Shown piece after piece: positions 24,097 to 33,066 of a stretch of DNA of 56,793 bases. The DNA is from Alcanivorax quisquiliarum (GTDB lineage: Bacteria; Pseudomonadota; Gammaproteobacteria; Pseudomonadales; Alcanivoracaceae). Within the stretch, counting starts at the first letter, position 1; each line of letters starts with the position of its first letter. Under the pieces are notes generated by a model, which saw nothing but the letters and a program-made list of their open reading frames with translations, ran no database searches and was not told the DNA's origin. Location: assembly GCF_023051175.1 (NCBI RefSeq), contig NZ_JALKII010000011.1:1-56793 (forward strand). Direction: 5' to 3'. The translations under genes and the position numbers were made by a program.

Positions 24097-26357
24097 CCTC
24101 GTACTCCTCCTCGTGAGATATCCTCCCCACAAGCGCTGGCTGCCTCCGGTATCGAGGCCACCAGCATCGGGTAACGGCGAGCGCCCTGGCACCCTTCGGC
24201 GCTACGGCGCTGGCCATCGGCATCCATCCACACCCACTCTACCCCCGGGGGCGCATCCTCGCGCAAGCTGCGTTGCGGCAGCGCCGCCATCAAATTACCC
24301 CACACCGGCAACGCGGCGCTGCTGCCCGCCACGCCGGCCGGCTGATTGTCGTCGCGGCCGATCCAGACTACCGCCAGATGATTGCCGCTGAAACCGGCAA
24401 ACCAGGCGTCCCGATAGCCGTCGCTGGTGCCGGTCTTGCCGGCCACCACCAGATCAGCAGGCAGTTGGCCGAGCACACGCTGACCGGTACCGGCGCGCAT
24501 CACCTGGATCATGGCCCATTGGGTCAGAAACGCCGGGCCTTGTTCGATCACCGGATCGGCGGACACTGGATAACGGGCCAACGGCTGCCCGGCAATATCC
24601 AGCACATCGGTAATGCTGCGCAGTGGCGTGCGAAAGCCGCCCGTGGCCAGCGGCTGGTACATCACTGCCACCTCGAAAGGGGTGAGGGCGTGGCTGCCAA
24701 GAATAATACTGGGATAGGCGGGGATGCGGCCTTGTACGCCGAGCCGCTTGAGGGTGAGGATCAATGGCTCCAGCCCCACCTCCATGCCCAGGCTGGCCAT
24801 GGCCTGGTTGCGTGATTGCGCCAGCGCCTCGGCCATGGGAATGGCGCCGCGTGATTCCTTGTCGAAATTCTGTGGTGCCCAGGTGTCGCCGTGCGCCAGC
24901 GGCACGGTGATCGGCTCGTCGGCCACCAGCGTCGCCAATGAATATTGCTTCGGCCGCTCCAGTGCTGTCAGCACCACTGCTGGCTTGGCCAGCGAGCCGA
25001 TTGGCCGCACCGCATCCAGCGCCCGGTTGAAGCCGGCGCTGCGGGGCTGCCGATCCGCCACGATTGCCAGCACATCTCCCTGATCCGGCGCGGTGACGAC
25101 GACGGCGCCATTGAGCTGGTTATCGCCTTGCGGGTCGCGCTGTGCCAGCACGCGCGCCAGCGCGTCCTCGGCGGCCAATTGCGCCAGCACATCCAGTGTC
25201 GAGTGGATGTTCAGCCCTTCGCCCGAGAGCACGGCCGGCGGGTAATCCCGCGCCAGCTGGCGGCGCACCAGATCAATGAACGCGGGGAAGGCGTACAGCG
25301 CGCCCCCGCCACGGGGCACCACTTCCAGTGGCCTTGCCAGTGCCGCCGCCAGTGCGTCGTCAGACAGCAGCCCCTGCTCGTGCGCCACATTGAGCACCAC
25401 ATCGCGGCGAGCCTGGGCGCGCTCCGGGCGCCGGCGCGGATCGTACAGGCTCGGGCCTTTGAGCATACCGACCAGCAGCGCAAAATGGTGCGGCTCCAGC
25501 TCATTGAGCGGCCGGCCAAAATAAAACTGCGCCCCCAGCCCCATGCCGTGGATCGCTCGCGAGCCATCCTGGCCGAGATATACCTCGTTGAGATAGGTTT
25601 CGATGATCTGCGGTTTTTCGTAATGCAGCTCCAGCAGCACGGCCATGGGCATTTCCAGCAGCTTGCGGGAAAGCGTGCGGTCGCGGGTCAGCCAGAAATT
25701 TTTTACCAGCTGCTGGGTCAGTGTGCTGCCGCCCTGAGTGAGGCCGCCAGCACGCAGATTGGCAACCATGGCCCGCGCCAGACCGCGCAACGACAGACCG
25801 TGATGCTGGTAGAATTGCCGGTCTTCCACCGCCAGCAGCATGTCGTGCAGCATCGGCGGCGTATCGGCCAGGCGCACCAGGATACGGTCCTGGCTATGGC
25901 CGGGGTGAATGCTGCCGATCTGCATCGGCTCCAGGCGCGCCACCGGCAGCCGTGCGCCATCCGCGCCACTGAGGCTGCTGATCTGGTTGCCGGCCAGCTG
26001 CAACCGGATTTGGCGAGCCGGCTCGCCGCCATCGCTATCGTGGAAGGCGCGAGTGTGGATCAGATAGCTGTTGCCCTGCCGGGAAAACGAGCCCGGCGTC
26101 GGCGCGCCGGCCTGCTCGCGATAGCGTAAAAGCGCCAGCAACTGCGTTATATGACGCTCGGCCAGCACGCGGCCACTGTACAGCTCGACCGGCCGCGCAT
26201 ACACTCGCGCCGGCAATTGCCACTGGTGGCTATCAAATCGCTGCCGGACTCTGGCATCCAGCCAGGCCACGCCCAGCATTACCAGCACCAGCAGGATCAG
26301 GGCGAGCTGCCATAGCAGGCGTCTGGAAATCAATGGTCGGCGGGCGTTTTTTGACAT
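24072..26357 (-). CDS. mrcB: Penicillin-binding protein 1B
   Basis: Bifunctional inner-membrane peptidoglycan glycosyltransferase/transpeptidase, 761 residues. Order: cytoplasmic tail, membrane helix (about 12-33), UB2H domain (about 50-135), GT51 with catalytic Glu178 in VEDRQFYQHHG and GGSTLTQQLVKNFWLT, then transpeptidase with SLAK (Ser455), SRN (515-517) and KTGT (641-644). The start ATG 26357 lacks a clear Shine-Dalgarno; a TTG at 26396 is possible. A TATACT lies seven bases upstream of the ATG, so a very short or absent leader is conceivable. It is divergent from adenosine kinase, and the TPR lipoprotein overlaps its end. Confidence 0.95.
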   Translation of the reverse strand: MSKNARRPLISRRLLWQLALILLVLVMLGVAWLDARVRQRFDSHQWQLPARVYARPVELYSGRVLAERHITQLLALLRYREQAGAPTPGSFSRQGNSYLIHTRAFHDSDGGEPARQIRLQLAGNQISSLSGADGARLPVARLEPMQIGSIHPGHSQDRILVRLADTPPMLHDMLLAVEDRQFYQHHGLSLRGLARAMVANLRAGGLTQGGSTLTQQLVKNFWLTRDRTLSRKLLEMPMAVLLELHYEKPQIIETYLNEVYLGQDGSRAIHGMGLGAQFYFGRPLNELEPHHFALLVGMLKGPSLYDPRRRPERAQARRDVVLNVAHEQGLLSDDALAAALARPLEVVPRGGGALYAFPAFIDLVRRQLARDYPPAVLSGEGLNIHSTLDVLAQLAAEDALARVLAQRDPQGDNQLNGAVVVTAPDQGDVLAIVADRQPRSAGFNRALDAVRPIGSLAKPAVVLTALERPKQYSLATLVADEPITVPLAHGDTWAPQNFDKESRGAIPMAEALAQSRNQAMASLGMEVGLEPLILTLKRLGVQGRIPAYPSIILGSHALTPFEVAVMYQPLATGGFRTPLRSITDVLDIAGQPLARYPVSADPVIEQGPAFLTQWAMIQVMRAGTGQRVLGQLPADLVVAGKTGTSDGYRDAWFAGFSGNHLAVVWIGRDDNQPAGVAGSSAALPVWGNLMAALPQRSLREDAPPGVEWVWMDADGQRRSAEGCQGARRYPMLVASIPEAASACGEDISRGGVRGWFRRLFD

Positions 26358-26389
26358 GGCGGGCAGTATAGAGGAATTCCGTCGGCGAT

Positions 26390-26418
26390 TTGGCAACAGA
26401 CCTCACCAACCCCATAAT
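26390..26418 (+). promoter_or_regulatory. Candidate adenosine kinase promoter
   Basis: TTGGCA (26390-26395), 17-bp spacer, CATAAT (26413-26418). The start would fall near 26425, leaving a leader of about 25 nt that contains AGGAG. Confidence 0.6.
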
Positions 26419-26449
26419 GGTTCGCTTTTTCAGGCAGGAGCCGGTGGAA

Positions 26450-27454
26450 ATGACGCGGCAGTACGATATTTATGCCATTGGCAATGCGCTGGTGGATACC
26501 GAGATCGAGGTCAGTGACGCCTTTCTCGACCGCATGGGTATTGGCAAGGGTATAATGTCACTGGTGGATCGCGAGCGGCAGCTGGCGCTGATCGACGCCT
26601 TGCAGGGTGAGGCCGAACCACACCACCAGACCTGCGGAGGCTCCGCCGCCAATACCATCATCGCCGCCCGTTATTTTGGCAGCCGCTGCTTTTACAGCTG
26701 CAAGGTGGCAGATGACGACACCGGCGCGCTGTTTGTGCGCGAGCTGCAAGCCGCCGGGGTAGATACCAATATGGCTACCCAGCGGCCAGCCGGTACCAGT
26801 GGCACTTGCCTGGTGATGGTGACGCCCGATGCAGAGCGCACCATGAACACCTTTCTGGGCATTTCGGAGTCTGTCAGCGAAGCCGATCTGGATCTGGCCG
26901 CGCTGCGTGCTTCACGGTATGCCTATATTGAAGGCTATCTCGTCACCTCGCCCAGCGCTCGGGCTGCCAGCATCCGCCTGCGGGAGCTGGCCAGGGAAAA
27001 CGGCACCCAGGTGGCGCTGACATTTTCCGATCCGTCGATGGTGCGTTTTTTTCGCGACGGCTTGCTGGAAATCATCGGCGACGGCATTGATCTGCTGTTC
27101 TGCAACGAAGACGAAGGCATGGAGTTCACCGGCACTCGCACCGCCGAGGCGGCGCTGGAGAGCCTGAAGCAATATGCACGGCAAGTCGTTATGACGCGAG
27201 GCCCGCGAGGGGCTGTCGCGTTTGATGGTGACACCAGCCACTGGATTGATGGCGTGCCTGTGAAGGCGGTGGATACCAACGGCGCGGGCGACATGTTCGC
27301 TGGCGCATTTTTGTATGGCCTGACTCAGGCACTGGATTTCCCGACTGCCGGCCGGCTGGCCTGCGCAGCGGCCGCGCGCGTGGTGAGCGATTTTGGCCCC
27401 CGCCTGAGCGCTGCTGCTCACGCCGAGGTACGCCGGCAGATACTGGGGCATTAA
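26450..27454 (+). CDS. Adenosine kinase (PfkB family)
   Basis: Cytoplasmic sugar/nucleoside kinase, 334 residues. The N-terminus QYDIYAIGNALVDTEIEVSDAFL and QTCGGSAANTIIAARYFG are typical of bacterial adenosine-kinase-like PfkB proteins. The anion hole and catalytic base are in DTNGAGDMFAGAFLYGL. Phosphorylation of adenosine is the family annotation; the exact substrate is not proven by sequence. ATG 26450 was chosen because it follows the promoter and AGGAG; upstream frames would precede the transcription start. A Rieske gene follows after 12 bp. Confidence 0.85.
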   Translation: MTRQYDIYAIGNALVDTEIEVSDAFLDRMGIGKGIMSLVDRERQLALIDALQGEAEPHHQTCGGSAANTIIAARYFGSRCFYSCKVADDDTGALFVRELQAAGVDTNMATQRPAGTSGTCLVMVTPDAERTMNTFLGISESVSEADLDLAALRASRYAYIEGYLVTSPSARAASIRLRELARENGTQVALTFSDPSMVRFFRDGLLEIIGDGIDLLFCNEDEGMEFTGTRTAEAALESLKQYARQVVMTRGPRGAVAFDGDTSHWIDGVPVKAVDTNGAGDMFAGAFLYGLTQALDFPTAGRLACAAAARVVSDFGPRLSAAAHAEVRRQILGH

Positions 27455-27466
27455 AGGTACTGTTTC

Positions 27467-27808
27467 ATGAGCGAAGCACACCGCCTTTGTGCATTGGCGG
27501 AAATTGAAGAAGGCCAGGCCCGCGGCTTCGAATTCGGGCACAGATCAGTGATAGCGGTGGCCCGGGATGGCAACCTCTACACTTATGTCAACTGGTGCCC
27601 ACACCTGGGCATCGGGTTGAATTTTTTCCCGGATGAGTTCCTCGATCAGGAACGGCAGTTCCTGATGTGTGCCAACCATGGCGCGCTGTTCGAGATCGAG
27701 ACAGGCGAATGCGTCTCCGGCCCTTGCCAGGGAGAGGCATTGCTGCCCGTGCCGCACCAGATCCGGGAAGGGGATATCTGGGTAACGCTCGTGGAGCCAC
27801 CCACGTAG
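27467..27808 (+). CDS. Small Rieske-type [2Fe-2S] protein
   Basis: 113-residue Rieske ferredoxin-like protein. Cluster ligands are visible as WCPHLGIGL (Cys44, His46) and [15 protein letters not shown] (Cys68, His71). No signal peptide or membrane segment is present, so it is soluble and cytoplasmic, like NirD or dioxygenase ferredoxins rather than the bc1 subunit. The partner is unknown. It is only 12 bp after adenosine kinase and 230 bp before ccoN, from which it is separated by the ANR box, so it belongs with the kinase transcript. Confidence 0.88.
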   Translation: MSEAHRLCALAEIEEGQARGFEFGHRSVIAVARDGNLYTYVNWCPHLGIGLNFFPDEFLDQERQFLMCANHGALFEIETGECVSGPCQGEALLPVPHQIREGDIWVTLVEPPT

Positions 27809-27965
27809 CCCCAGCAGGAAGACCGCATGCAGGTTCCTGTTGCTTATCATCTGCCGCTTGACACAGCGGCCGGGCAGATACGCGCCTCAGACACCTGCAT
27901 CTGGCAGATTTCAAGCCAGGGCGAGCACCTTCCTTTTGACAAAACCCGCCTTCCCGGCGGCTACA

Positions 27966-27979
27966 TTGATCCATATCAA
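27966..27979 (+). promoter_or_regulatory. ANR/FNR box upstream of ccoN
   Basis: TTGATCCATATCAA is a perfect match to TTGAT-N4-ATCAA. A -10-like TAAAGT at 28001-28006 places the box near -41, the class II activation position. It predicts low-oxygen induction of the cbb3 operon. Confidence 0.88.
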
Positions 27980-28037
27980 CAGACTCTCATTTTTACGCGC
28001 TAAAGTGCCTGCGCCCCGTTCTCCAAGGATTTTCCAC

Positions 28038-29468
28038 ATGCAAGCTTCCACTGCGCCACCCGTCTACAATTATCGAGTTGTCCGCCAGTTCACTGTGATG
28101 ACGGTGTTCTGGGGCATCGTCGGCATGTTTGTCGGTGTCTGGATTGCCGCCCAGCTCGCCTGGCCTGCACTGAACTTCGATATCCCCTGGCTGAGTTTCG
28201 GGCGCCTGCGCCCATTGCATACCAACGGCGTGATTTTCGCTTTTGGTGGCTGTGCCCTGATCGGTACGTCTCTCTATGTGGTGCAGCGCACCTGCCATAC
28301 CACGCTGGCCTTCCCACGGCTGGCGGGTTTTGTTTTCTGGGGTTATCAGGCAGTGCTTGTGCTGGCCGTGATCACACTGCCCATGGGGCTCACCAGCACC
28401 AAGGAATACGCGGAACTGGAATGGCCAATCGATATCTTGTTGGCGGTGGTCTGGGTCTCGTATGCGATCGTGTTCTTTGCCACCATAGCCAAGCGCAAGA
28501 CAAGCCATATCTACGTGGCCAACTGGTTCTATGGTGCATTCATCATCACCATTGCCGTGCTGCATATCGTCAACAACCTCGCGATCCCGGTGTCGCTGAC
28601 AAAATCCTATTCGCTGTATTCAGGCACCATCGACGCCATGGTGCAGTGGTGGTACGGCCATAACGCGGTAGGCTTTTTCCTGACTGCCGGCTTCCTCGGG
28701 ATGATGTATTACTATGTGCCGGTGCAGGCACAGCGCCCGGTATATTCCTATCGTTTGTCGATCGTACACTTCTGGGCGCTGATCGGCGTATATATGTGGG
28801 CTGGCCCGCACCACCTGCATTACTCATCGCTGCCGGACTGGGTGCAGTCGGTCGGCATGGCCTTCTCGATCGTTCTGCTGGCACCCAGCTGGGGAGGCAT
28901 GATCAACGGGGTGATGACTCTGTCGGGCGCTTGGGACAAGCTGCGCACCGATCCGATCATCCGCTTCCTGGTTGTGGCGTTGTCGTTCTACGGCATGAGC
29001 ACCTTTGAAGGGCCGATGATGTCGATCAAGACGGTCAACGCGCTCAGCCACAACACTGACTGGACCATCGGCCACGTACACGCCGGCGCACTCGGCTGGG
29101 TGGCGATGATCACCATGGGCGCACTGTATGTGATGATCCCGCGTCTGTACGGCCGCAAGCAGATGTTTTCCATCGGATGGATCAACCTGCACTTCTGGCT
29201 TTCCACTGTCGGCACGGTGCTTTATATCGCCGCTATGTGGGTGTCGGGAATCATGCAGGGCCTGATGTGGCGCGCGGTGAACGCCGACGGCACGCTCACC
29301 TACAATTTCATTCAGGAAATGGCCGAGCGACAGCCCTACTACCTGGTGCGTCTGCTAGGCGGCATCCTGTTCTTCGCCGGCATGGTGCTGATGGCAATCA
29401 ACGTCTACCGCACGCTGCGCGAAACCCGCACGGCTAGCGGTGCTGACAACCTGGCAACGGGGGAATAA
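28038..29468 (+). CDS. ccoN: cbb3-type cytochrome c oxidase subunit I
   Basis: Catalytic heme b/b3-CuB subunit of the high-affinity terminal oxidase, 476 residues with twelve predicted membrane helices. Metal-ligand histidines lie in [53 protein letters not shown] and [19 protein letters not shown] 28038 was chosen over the open frame from 27840, because the family N-terminus starts here and AGGAT precedes it. It is the first gene of ccoNOQP-GHIS under the ANR box. Confidence 0.97.
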   Translation: MQASTAPPVYNYRVVRQFTVMTVFWGIVGMFVGVWIAAQLAWPALNFDIPWLSFGRLRPLHTNGVIFAFGGCALIGTSLYVVQRTCHTTLAFPRLAGFVFWGYQAVLVLAVITLPMGLTSTKEYAELEWPIDILLAVVWVSYAIVFFATIAKRKTSHIYVANWFYGAFIITIAVLHIVNNLAIPVSLTKSYSLYSGTIDAMVQWWYGHNAVGFFLTAGFLGMMYYYVPVQAQRPVYSYRLSIVHFWALIGVYMWAGPHHLHYSSLPDWVQSVGMAFSIVLLAPSWGGMINGVMTLSGAWDKLRTDPIIRFLVVALSFYGMSTFEGPMMSIKTVNALSHNTDWTIGHVHAGALGWVAMITMGALYVMIPRLYGRKQMFSIGWINLHFWLSTVGTVLYIAAMWVSGIMQGLMWRAVNADGTLTYNFIQEMAERQPYYLVRLLGGILFFAGMVLMAINVYRTLRETRTASGADNLATGE

Positions 29469-29472
29469 GGCC

Positions 29473-30117
29473 ATGTCGAGCAAACACGCAGTCATTGAGA
29501 AGAATATCGGCCTGATGATCGCCCTGATCCTGGTCATCATCAGCTTTGGCGGGCTGGTCGAGATCGTGCCGTTGTTCTGGCACAAATCGACCACCCAACC
29601 ACTCTCCACTCTGCGTCCCTACAATGCGCTGGAGATGGCGGGCCGGGACATCTACATCCGCGAAGGCTGCCATGTGTGTCATACGCAGATGGTGCGGCCA
29701 TTGCGTGCGGAAACCGAGCGCTACGGGCCATACAGCGTGGCCAGCGAAGATGTCTGGGAACACCCGTTCCTGTGGGGCTCAAAGCGTACCGGCCCGGATC
29801 TGGCCCGTGTCGGGCTGCGTCCGATCACCGAACAATGGCACCGTGAGCACCTGCGCGACCCGCGCCACGTTGTGCCGGAATCGAACATGCCGGGCTACCC
29901 CTGGCTACAGCACAACACAGTGAACTGGAGCACCATGCCGCGCACGCTGCATGTGTTCAAAAACATCTTCGGCGTGCCTTACACCGACGAGGACATTGCC
30001 GAACAGCTGGCGAAGATCGAGGGCGAGTGGGCTGATGCCACAGAAGAAGACGCCGTCATCGCCTACTTGATGTCGCTGGGGCACGCACGTGCCGAGCAGC
30101 GCGAGGAGGCCAAGTGA
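29473..30117 (+). CDS. ccoO: cbb3-type cytochrome c oxidase subunit II
   Basis: Membrane-anchored mono-heme cytochrome c that passes electrons to CcoN. The 214-residue product has an N-terminal membrane helix (about 12-36), the heme motif EGCHVCH (Cys66, Cys69, His70) and the axial methionine in ESNMPGYPWL. ATG 29473 lies four bases after ccoN. The last codons overlap the ccoQ GTG start. Confidence 0.97.
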   Translation: MSSKHAVIEKNIGLMIALILVIISFGGLVEIVPLFWHKSTTQPLSTLRPYNALEMAGRDIYIREGCHVCHTQMVRPLRAETERYGPYSVASEDVWEHPFLWGSKRTGPDLARVGLRPITEQWHREHLRDPRHVVPESNMPGYPWLQHNTVNWSTMPRTLHVFKNIFGVPYTDEDIAEQLAKIEGEWADATEEDAVIAYLMSLGHARAEQREEAK

Positions 30118-30266
30118 GTTATCACGCTGTAGTGACAGTGGTGTTTTTCATCACTTTTATTGCCATGGCCGCCTGGGTATTTCGCCCGGGCCGCAAGCAG
30201 CATTACCAATCGCTGGCCATGACGGCAATCGAGGACGAACTGGATCACCAGGAGACTGAACGATGA
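30114..30266 (+). CDS. ccoQ: cbb3-type oxidase small subunit CcoQ
   Basis: 50-residue single-pass membrane protein (MSYHAVVTVVFFITFIAMAAWVFRPGRKQHY...) that stabilises the oxidase. The C-terminal side of the membrane segment has WVFRPGRKQ, a common CcoQ feature. GTG 30114 overlaps the ccoO stop (GTGA), and TGA 30264-30266 overlaps the ccoP ATG (ATGA). AGGAGG is five bases upstream of the start. Confidence 0.93.
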   Translation: MSYHAVVTVVFFITFIAMAAWVFRPGRKQHYQSLAMTAIEDELDHQETER

Positions 30267-31171
30267 GTGGATTCTGGAGCGGGTGGGTTATCGTCCTGGT
30301 GGTCGGCAACCTGATCTTTTACGGCCTGCTTTTGCTCGGTAATTCACGCCTCACCCCGGAAGAGGCCTCCCGAGACACCACTGGCCATGTGTTCGACGGC
30401 ATCGAGGAGCGCAACCAGCCCATGCCTCGCTGGTGGCTGTTCCTGTTCATCGGCACCCTGCTGTTCTCTGCGGTTTATCTGGCGCTTTATCCTGGCCTTG
30501 GCAACTTTCCCGGCCTGCTGGGCTGGACCAGTGCCGGGCAATGGCAGGAGGAAGTCGAGCGTGCGGCGGAGCAGAGCGCACCGCTGTTTCGTGAGTATGC
30601 CAGGATTCCCATCGAAGAGATGCGCAACCATCCGGAAGCGCTGGCCGTTGGCGGGCGACTGTTTGCCAACCATTGCGCCATCTGCCATGGCTCGGACGCG
30701 CGCGGCGCGCGGGGCTACCCGAACCTGACCGATCAGGATTGGCTGTATGGTGGCACGCCGGAGGACATCCGTACCAGCATCGCCAAGGGCCGCCAAGGCA
30801 CCATGATGCCGATGAAGGCGCTTATCGGTAACACCGAACGTGACGTGCGCGACATGGCGATTTATGTGCAAAGCCTGAGCAATGAAAACATGCGCAACAA
30901 CCCCGGCTATGCAGACTCCATCGCGCGCGCCGAGCCGAAGTTCACCATGTGCGCGGCGTGCCATGGCGCGGACGGCACCGGCAACCAGGTCATCGGTGGC
31001 CCCAATCTGACTGACCGTATCTGGCTGCACAGCCCGCGCCTGGCCGATATAGAGGCTATAATACGCAATGGCATCAGCAGTCTTATGCCACCTCACGAAG
31101 GAGTTCTCACGGAAGAGCAGATCCATGTCCTGACAGGGTATGTCTATCAGCTTTCACAACCCCAGGAGTGA
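30263..31171 (+). CDS. ccoP: cbb3-type cytochrome c oxidase subunit III
   Basis: Di-heme cytochrome c subunit, 302 residues. Two N-terminal membrane helices (about 8-26 and 57-76) are followed by two cytochrome c domains with CAICH (138-142) and CAACH (230-234), and axial methionines in MMPMKALI and SSLMPPHEG. It overlaps ccoQ by four bases. ccoG starts four bases after its stop. Confidence 0.97.
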   Translation: MSGFWSGWVIVLVVGNLIFYGLLLLGNSRLTPEEASRDTTGHVFDGIEERNQPMPRWWLFLFIGTLLFSAVYLALYPGLGNFPGLLGWTSAGQWQEEVERAAEQSAPLFREYARIPIEEMRNHPEALAVGGRLFANHCAICHGSDARGARGYPNLTDQDWLYGGTPEDIRTSIAKGRQGTMMPMKALIGNTERDVRDMAIYVQSLSNENMRNNPGYADSIARAEPKFTMCAACHGADGTGNQVIGGPNLTDRIWLHSPRLADIEAIIRNGISSLMPPHEGVLTEEQIHVLTGYVYQLSQPQE

Positions 31172-31175
31172 TCAA

Positions 31176-32579
31176 ATGACTCAGCGGCAGCGCATCCCCG
31201 TACAACAAGAGCCGGCACCCGCCACGACCTTGTACGCGCGCCGCGAGCCCATTCAGGTCCGGCACGTGCGCGGCATTTATCAAAAGCTGCGCGATGCCGG
31301 CATGGGCATCAGCATTTTCGTCTACATGATCCTGCCCTGGGTTCAGTACAACGGGCGACAAGCCATGTTGTTCGATCTGCCCCAGCGCCGCTTCGACATT
31401 TTCATGTTTTCGTTCTGGCCGCAGGATTTCATGTTCCTGGCCTGGGCGCTGATCCTGTCTGCGCTGGCATTGTTTGCTCTCACGGTGTTTGCCGGACGTG
31501 TCTATTGTGGTTATCTCTGCCCGCAAACCAACTGGACACGGCTGTTCTTTACCATTGAACGCTGGTGTGAGGGCGATCGGCTACAGCGGCAGAATCTGGC
31601 CGCAGCGCCCTGGAGCCTGAACAAGCTTTTCCGGCGAACGGTCAAACACAGTGGTTGGCTGATTGTGTCTCTGGCCACTGGCCTGACTTTTGTCGGCTAC
31701 TTCACTCCCATTCGCGAGCTGATACCGGATTTCTTTACCGGCCAGATCGGCGGTTGGGCCTGGTTCTGGATCGGGTTCTTCACTCTCGCCACCTACGGCA
31801 ACGCCGGCTTCATGCGCGAGCAGGTGTGCCTGTACATGTGCCCCTATGCACGCTTCCAGAGCGTAATGTTCGATGCCAATACGCTGATCGTTTCCTACGA
31901 TGAAGAGCGCGGAGAGCCACGCCGGCGCGGGCTACGCAAAACGGCCGATCCGGGCGAAGCGTTCGGCGATTGCATCGATTGCAATCTGTGCGTGCAGGTG
32001 TGCCCTACCGGGATCGATATTCGTGAGGGCCTGCAAGTCGGCTGCATCACTTGTGCTGCCTGCATTGATGCCTGCGATGAGGTGATGACGCGCATTGATC
32101 GCCCCAAAGGGCTGATCCGCTACACCACCGAAAACGCGCTGGCCGGTCGCCTTCAGAAACTGCTGCGGCCACGCTTGATCGCCTACGGTGCAGTGCTCGG
32201 CGCGCTGACACTACTGTTCACCTGGCAGCTCTACCAGCGCGTACCGTTGCAACTGGATGCGCTGCGCGACCGCCATGAACTGTATCGGCAAACCAGCGAC
32301 GGGTTTATCGAAAACAGCTACCGGCTCGAACTGCTGAACAAAAGCCAACGCACCCAGCATTACCGCCTGACTCTGGAAGGCCCGGATGTGCTGACACTGG
32401 TCGCCGGCCCGCAAATCTTTCCGCTGGCGAGCGGCGAACATCGTTCGGTGCCCGTAACGGTGCGTTACGACCCGTACGAAGAGCCGCCGGCCGACAGCCG
32501 CATCTGGTTCCGTGTGCAGTCCCTTGACGACCCACGACAGGAGAACCGCCATGAGTCGCGATTCATCCACCCGGACTGA
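31176..32579 (+). CDS. ccoG: cbb3 oxidase assembly ferredoxin CcoG
   Basis: Membrane protein needed for oxidase maturation, reported as a cupric reductase in other bacteria. The 467-residue product has several membrane helices, the conserved YCGYLCPQT near residue 111, two 4Fe-4S motifs (CIDCNLCVQVCP and CITCAACIDAC), and a C-terminal Ig-like FixG domain. ATG 31176 has AGGAG seven bases upstream. The fixH-like gene starts within its last codons. Confidence 0.94.
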   Translation: MTQRQRIPVQQEPAPATTLYARREPIQVRHVRGIYQKLRDAGMGISIFVYMILPWVQYNGRQAMLFDLPQRRFDIFMFSFWPQDFMFLAWALILSALALFALTVFAGRVYCGYLCPQTNWTRLFFTIERWCEGDRLQRQNLAAAPWSLNKLFRRTVKHSGWLIVSLATGLTFVGYFTPIRELIPDFFTGQIGGWAWFWIGFFTLATYGNAGFMREQVCLYMCPYARFQSVMFDANTLIVSYDEERGEPRRRGLRKTADPGEAFGDCIDCNLCVQVCPTGIDIREGLQVGCITCAACIDACDEVMTRIDRPKGLIRYTTENALAGRLQKLLRPRLIAYGAVLGALTLLFTWQLYQRVPLQLDALRDRHELYRQTSDGFIENSYRLELLNKSQRTQHYRLTLEGPDVLTLVAGPQIFPLASGEHRSVPVTVRYDPYEEPPADSRIWFRVQSLDDPRQENRHESRFIHPD

Positions 32580-33066
32580 TACCAAACCCTGGTATCGCCA
32601 CCCGCTGGTCTGGCTGGTCATTCTGCTGCCGGCCAGCAGCGTGATCGGTGGGCTGATCCTGCTTACCATTGCCATTCGCAACGCCGACGATACGGTGGTG
32701 GACGACTGGTATCGCGAAGGCCGCACCATCAACCGCACCATGGCCGATGAAGAACAGGCGCGCCGCTTCGGCGTGCGCGCCACGCTGGATTTTCAGGCAT
32801 TGCCGAGCGTGCAGCTGGAGAGCCGCATTCCGGTGCCCTGGCCCGAGCGGCTGACACTGAAACTGCGCCACCCGACAATCGCCGCACGCGATCATCAATT
32901 GAGCCTCGTGCACCAGGGCGAGGGCCGCTATCTCGGCGATCAGCAGATTCAGCCTGATGCCGAGATGATCGTTACACTTGCTCCTGAAAATGGCTACTGG
33001 CGCCTGCAACAGCGCGCCCGGCTGGATGACCTGCATACCGTGATGGATGCAGGGAGGGCTCAGTGA
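32551..33066 (+). CDS. ccoH: FixH family protein (CcoH)
   Basis: 171-residue single-pass membrane protein of the oxidase assembly set. The membrane segment (HPLVWLVILLPASSVIGGLILLTIA) is followed by VDDWYREGRTINRTMADEEQARRFGV, the FixH hallmark, and a beta-rich periplasmic domain. ATG 32551 with CAGGAG overlaps ccoG by 29 bp; its stop overlaps the ccoI GTG. Confidence 0.9.
   Translation: MSRDSSTRTDTKPWYRHPLVWLVILLPASSVIGGLILLTIAIRNADDTVVDDWYREGRTINRTMADEEQARRFGVRATLDFQALPSVQLESRIPVPWPERLTLKLRHPTIAARDHQLSLVHQGEGRYLGDQQIQPDAEMIVTLAPENGYWRLQQRARLDDLHTVMDAGRAQ

Noticed and set aside
24945-26129. Plus-strand 394-residue frame opposite mrcB
   Set aside because: Antisense shadow of the glycosyltransferase and transpeptidase domains; no ribosome-binding site.
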